Assembly (NCBI GenBank): GCA_027313705.1
Contig: DAHVDE010000078.1
Coordinates: 1-55,191 of the forward strand
Direction: 5' to 3'
Origin: Actinomycetota bacterium
GTDB taxonomy: Bacteria; Actinomycetota; Actinomycetes; Streptosporangiales; Streptosporangiaceae
Length of the DNA: 55,191 nt
This document shows positions 52,474-55,191 of the stretch, piece by piece (position 1 is the stretch's first letter; every line of letters starts with the position of its first letter). The notes under the pieces were generated by a model, which saw only the letters and a list, made by a program, of their open reading frames with translations, was not told the origin of the DNA and made no database searches. Made by a program: the position numbers and the translations under genes.

Positions 52474-54504
52474 TTGCGTCTGACTTGTGTAGAGGCGCGG
52501 GAACTGTTTTCGTTTGACGTCCTGCGGATTGGCGAACTGCCGCGGACTCTTGTGGTGGTAGGGCCGAACGGCGCCGGGAAGACGAATCTGCTGCGACTGG
52601 TGGAGGTAGTCCGGGCGGCGGTCGAGCGCACATCGACGTATTCGCAGGAGTCATATCGGATGTTGGTGCGCTTCGCCGCTGCGCGACGTGTGGGTGCGCC
52701 GCCCGGGAATTTGTCGGGTGTCCGGCTGAGCATCGCCTTGACCGAGCCGTGGGAGCGCGAGTTGCTCGGGAGTTACGTCCGCGCCGCAGTCGGTTCGGCG
52801 CTGCTGCAGGGCACGGCTACCAACGGGGACGCCAGCGGTGTCATTGCCCGGATCCGGCAGGAGCTAACTGATGACGAGTTGATGCCCCTGAGCAGGGGCG
52901 CCATCGTGGCCGAACTGACAGACGCCGTGACCGGGACCTGGTCGGTTAGTTACGAGTTCAGCGTCGAAGGTCAGCGATTCCGCTGGGTGATCGACGGCGC
53001 GCCGGGCCGGGGAACGCTGGTTCGGATCGCCGACGCCGAGCGGACCGACATCCCGGCCTATCCGGTTACTCACAAACTCGACGTAGATGAGGCTCGCACA
53101 CCGAGACAGGTACTCACTCTGGCGACCTTGCTGCCAGGACCAGGGGAGGCCATGGCGCTGACACTCGATGCAGGAACTCAGTGGGCAGAGCTAATCAGGG
53201 ACTTCGCGCAGCAGGCCGGAATCCCGGTCGAGCAGACGAACCGCACGGCCTATTCCCTGGCACATGTCCTGAGCGTCGTCCTCGACCGCGGTCTCGTTCT
53301 GCTCGGGGACCTGCGGCAGCCCCCGCTGACGGAGTACTCCGCCGAGGATGTGGCGACTGATCCTTCGCCAGCCGACGGCAGCCGAATACCCGTCAGGCTG
53401 TTCCGGCTGAAGAATGGCAGTCGCACCGGGAGGCAGCAGTACGCGAGGATCCGGGAGTTGTTCACCAGGCTGACCGGTCTCAGCTTCGACATCTCCCTCG
53501 CCGAAGTGCAATCAAGTCAGGGGGATGAGTCCAGCTCAGTAGTCCAGATATCCGTTGTCGTCGAGCGGGACGGCCGTGACCTGCCGATCGAGTTCGCCGG
53601 CTCGGGAGTCTGGGAGGCGCTGCTTCTCAGCGCCACGCTCCCCGAATCCGCCGGTCTTGTCGCGGTCCTGGATGAGCCAGCCCGGAATCTCCATCCGACC
53701 CTGCAGCGGCGGCTGCTCACAGAGATGAGCCGTGCCCCCGGCCAGTTCATCCTGATGACCCATTCGCCCTATCTGGTGTCCGTGGACGACACCAGTGATT
53801 CTCCCGGGATCATCCGCTTCGACATCAAGCGCGCCGCGACGCGCGCTTGCCGCCTGTCCCTGTGCGCCGGCCCGGACGGTGCCAAGCTCAGGAAAATGCT
53901 CGGGGAGTCCGCTGACGCCCGTGCCCTGCTATTCGCCAGAGGCGTGGTCCTAGTCGAAGGGGGCACGGAACTGGGTGCTCTGCCTGAATGGTTCGGTAAA
54001 AGCGACACCGCCGGAAAGCACGGCACGCCTGACGCGCTCAACGTGATGATCCATTCCGTCGACGGCGACGCCGGCTACCGGACCTATGTCGCCTTCCTGC
54101 ACGAGACAGGCATCCCGTGGACGATCGTCTGCGATGGCGCCGTCTACCGTTTCGGCCAGGAGACGAAACAGATCTTCGAGCAGGTTCTCGGCGCCGGAGC
54201 CGACTGCGCCGACATCCGGAATGCCGTAAACCAGGTCACGACGGGCGGGACCCTGAGCTTCGCGCAGGTCAAGAACCTCGGCGAGGAGTGCGGGATCTTC
54301 ACCCTCGCCACAGGCTGGGACGCGTCCGATGAGAGTTTCGAGGCCTACGTCGAAACAGTCAGCCCTGGCTCTGTCGCGGCCGCAGCAAATGTCGTAGGGC
54401 GCAGCAAGCCTCGCCAGGGCAGACATTTGGCAGCTGCGACCGATTGCCCGGCTGAGGTCGACACGCTCTACGCCCAGATCCTGCATCGTCTCGGCATTGT
54501 CTGA
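52474..54504 (+). CDS. OLD-like ATPase/TOPRIM nuclease (RecF-type ATPase)
   Basis: The 676-residue protein has an SMC/RecF-like ABC ATPase interrupted by a long middle region. Walker A is LVVVGPNGAGKTNLLRL (about 26-42). A signature-like SGVWEALLLSATLP, Walker B VAVLDEPARNLHP and the switch histidine in FILMTHSPYLVS lie at about 375-435. A TOPRIM-like segment follows: GVVLVEGGTELGALPEWF (about 490-507) and later WTIVCDGAVY. This order is that of OLD-family nucleases, several of which defend against phages. GGGAGG lies eight bases before the TTG start. No UvrD-like partner is adjacent, so it is not a standard Gabija pair. Cytoplasmic; the natural target is unknown. Confidence 0.78.
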   Translation: MRLTCVEARELFSFDVLRIGELPRTLVVVGPNGAGKTNLLRLVEVVRAAVERTSTYSQESYRMLVRFAAARRVGAPPGNLSGVRLSIALTEPWERELLGSYVRAAVGSALLQGTATNGDASGVIARIRQELTDDELMPLSRGAIVAELTDAVTGTWSVSYEFSVEGQRFRWVIDGAPGRGTLVRIADAERTDIPAYPVTHKLDVDEARTPRQVLTLATLLPGPGEAMALTLDAGTQWAELIRDFAQQAGIPVEQTNRTAYSLAHVLSVVLDRGLVLLGDLRQPPLTEYSAEDVATDPSPADGSRIPVRLFRLKNGSRTGRQQYARIRELFTRLTGLSFDISLAEVQSSQGDESSSVVQISVVVERDGRDLPIEFAGSGVWEALLLSATLPESAGLVAVLDEPARNLHPTLQRRLLTEMSRAPGQFILMTHSPYLVSVDDTSDSPGIIRFDIKRAATRACRLSLCAGPDGAKLRKMLGESADARALLFARGVVLVEGGTELGALPEWFGKSDTAGKHGTPDALNVMIHSVDGDAGYRTYVAFLHETGIPWTIVCDGAVYRFGQETKQIFEQVLGAGADCADIRNAVNQVTTGGTLSFAQVKNLGEECGIFTLATGWDASDESFEAYVETVSPGSVAAAANVVGRSKPRQGRHLAAATDCPAEVDTLYAQILHRLGIV

Positions 54505-54730
54505 CAGCACCAAGAAGGTCGTCACATGCTCATGTAGCGCGAACGATTCATGGTCATGGCGCGCGCAGAGAACCGCATTCGGCGTGGGCTGGCCGTTGTT
54601 TGCACGATCGCGAAGGTTTTGCAGAACCGGGCAATCTGTTCATGCCCGGCCTCGCCGGCACCGCTGACAGCTCGGTCACACAACCTTGCCGCCGCTTGTG
54701 CAGTGAGGTCGTTGTCGTCGGCGTGACAGG

Positions 54731-55191
54731 CTAGCTGGCCTGGGCTGTGCTCTTCGGCGTGATCACCGAGGTGCCGGCCGAGAGTGCCTCAGCGTCGTAG
54801 GAGCCGCTGAGGCTAAATTCCGTCCACGAAAAGTCTCTCGGGCCGTCCTGGTGGTCTCGTTGGCCGTGTACGGCAAAGACCAGCGCCATTCCCTGTGAGT
54901 CTAGATAGTTACGGAGCCAGTCTTCTCTCACCGCGAGCAGCTCGCCGAGATGCTCAGCGGCGGTTGGCAGGTAACACATGACCGGTGCGCCGCCGTCGTG
55001 CCAGGCGGCGCTGTCACGGCTCCAGCGGAGGTTAGACGAGCATTGGATGACCGGGGTTCCGCAGCTGATGTGCTCGATAGTCGGCGAATCTGGGGGCTGA
55101 CGTGCGGGAACGTGCGTCGGCCTGGATCGGCGGCGTGTATCTAGGCGGTGGTATCGGCCCTGGTCAGGGCGTTTCGGCAGTGAGCTGGAAG
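54731..55191 (-). CDS. C-terminal part of an unidentified protein (partial, runs off right edge)
   Basis: A minus-strand frame is open from the window edge to a stop at 54731. From about codon 35 onward it reads like a real protein: PVIQCSSNLRWSRDSAAW, PVMCYLPTAAEHLGELLAVR, EDWLRNYLDSQGMALVFAVH and FSWTEFSLSGSY. The pattern of a late segment with VREDWL followed by a helix and GQRDH is seen at the C-termini of some large ATP-binding proteins of accessory regions, but I cannot name it. An internal ATG at 54979 would give only 82 residues, probably too short. The 226 bp to the OLD-like gene hold no supported gene. Confidence 0.5.
   Translation of the reverse strand, partial: SSSLPKRPDQGRYHRLDTRRRSRPTHVPARQPPDSPTIEHISCGTPVIQCSSNLRWSRDSAAWHDGGAPVMCYLPTAAEHLGELLAVREDWLRNYLDSQGMALVFAVHGQRDHQDGPRDFSWTEFSLSGSYDAEALSAGTSVITPKSTAQAS

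Noticed and set aside
52474-54504. Gabija GajA call for the OLD-like gene
   Set aside because: No UvrD-like GajB helicase follows in the visible sequence, so only the broader OLD-like family name is supported.

Overview
This window is the replication-origin neighbourhood of a high-GC Actinomycetota chromosome. The evidence is the gene order rpmH-rnpA-yidD-yidC-jag-rsmG-parA-parB on the minus strand, facing dnaA-dnaN-recF-dciA-like-gyrB-gyrA on the plus strand. It is joined to the cca/DUF6049/murJ/sigma/anti-sigma/trxB/trxA cluster and the rpsF-ssb-rpsR-rplI-dnaB cluster, as in mycobacteria and streptomycetes. GC-rich third codon positions, GTG and TTG starts, ino1 (inositol metabolism) and a DUF3566 protein fit the same phylum. 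The genus cannot be fixed from sequence reading alone; a streptomycete or streptosporangial relative is a guess.

Layout. (1) 96-5376 is a small decayed integrative element in a tRNA-Arg(ACG) gene. It is bounded by a perfect 46-bp direct repeat and carries an integrase with an internal deletion, a GntR-type regulator, remnants of transfer or replication genes, a retropepsin-like protein and an apparently intact DarT/DarG DNA-ADP-ribosylation toxin-antitoxin pair. (2) 5.3-10.6 kb: tRNA-Arg, dnaB containing a 350-residue intein, and the rplI-rpsR-ssb-rpsF operon. A group of DnaA boxes lies in the dnaB upstream region. (3) 10.9-20.9 kb: small membrane protein, endonuclease IV, a large class A penicillin-binding protein, a DUF5318 protein, padR plus ino1 behind a 39-bp palindromic operator, an MFS transporter and CCA tRNA nucleotidyltransferase. 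(4) 21.0-31.8 kb: DUF6049 protein, MurJ flippase, membrane pseudokinase, ECF sigma/anti-sigma pair, trxB-trxA behind a textbook SigR-type promoter, a GNAT protein and threonine aldolase. (5) 31.9-39.1 kb: parB and parA with two perfect parS cores, then rsmG, jag, yidC, yidD, rnpA and the short rpmH. (6) 39.1-51.0 kb: dnaA preceded by a 14-bp tandem-repeat array, oriC between dnaA and dnaN, then dnaN, recF, a DUF721 gene, gyrB, gyrA and a DUF3566 protein. (7) 51.1-55.2 kb: tRNA-Ile(GAT) followed by a second accessory region. It holds a chimeric open frame ending in an integrase C-terminus, a small Cys-rich frame, an OLD-like ATPase/TOPRIM gene and a gene running off the right edge.

How it fits together. 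DnaA, DnaN, GyrA/B, DnaB, Ssb, ParA/B and the DciA-like protein form the replication and segregation set. Perfect or near-perfect DnaA boxes occur not only in oriC but also upstream of dnaB and between parA and parB, which suggests coordination by DnaA (inference). The cell-envelope set (class A PBP, MurJ, pseudokinase, YidC/YidD) and the thiol-redox set (SigR-type promoter, TrxB, TrxA) are the usual actinobacterial neighbours. The accessory DNA at both tRNA genes carries genes of the anti-phage or addiction type (DarTG, OLD-like nuclease) beside wrecked recombinases. This suggests domesticated remnants of mobile elements retained for their defence or addiction functions.
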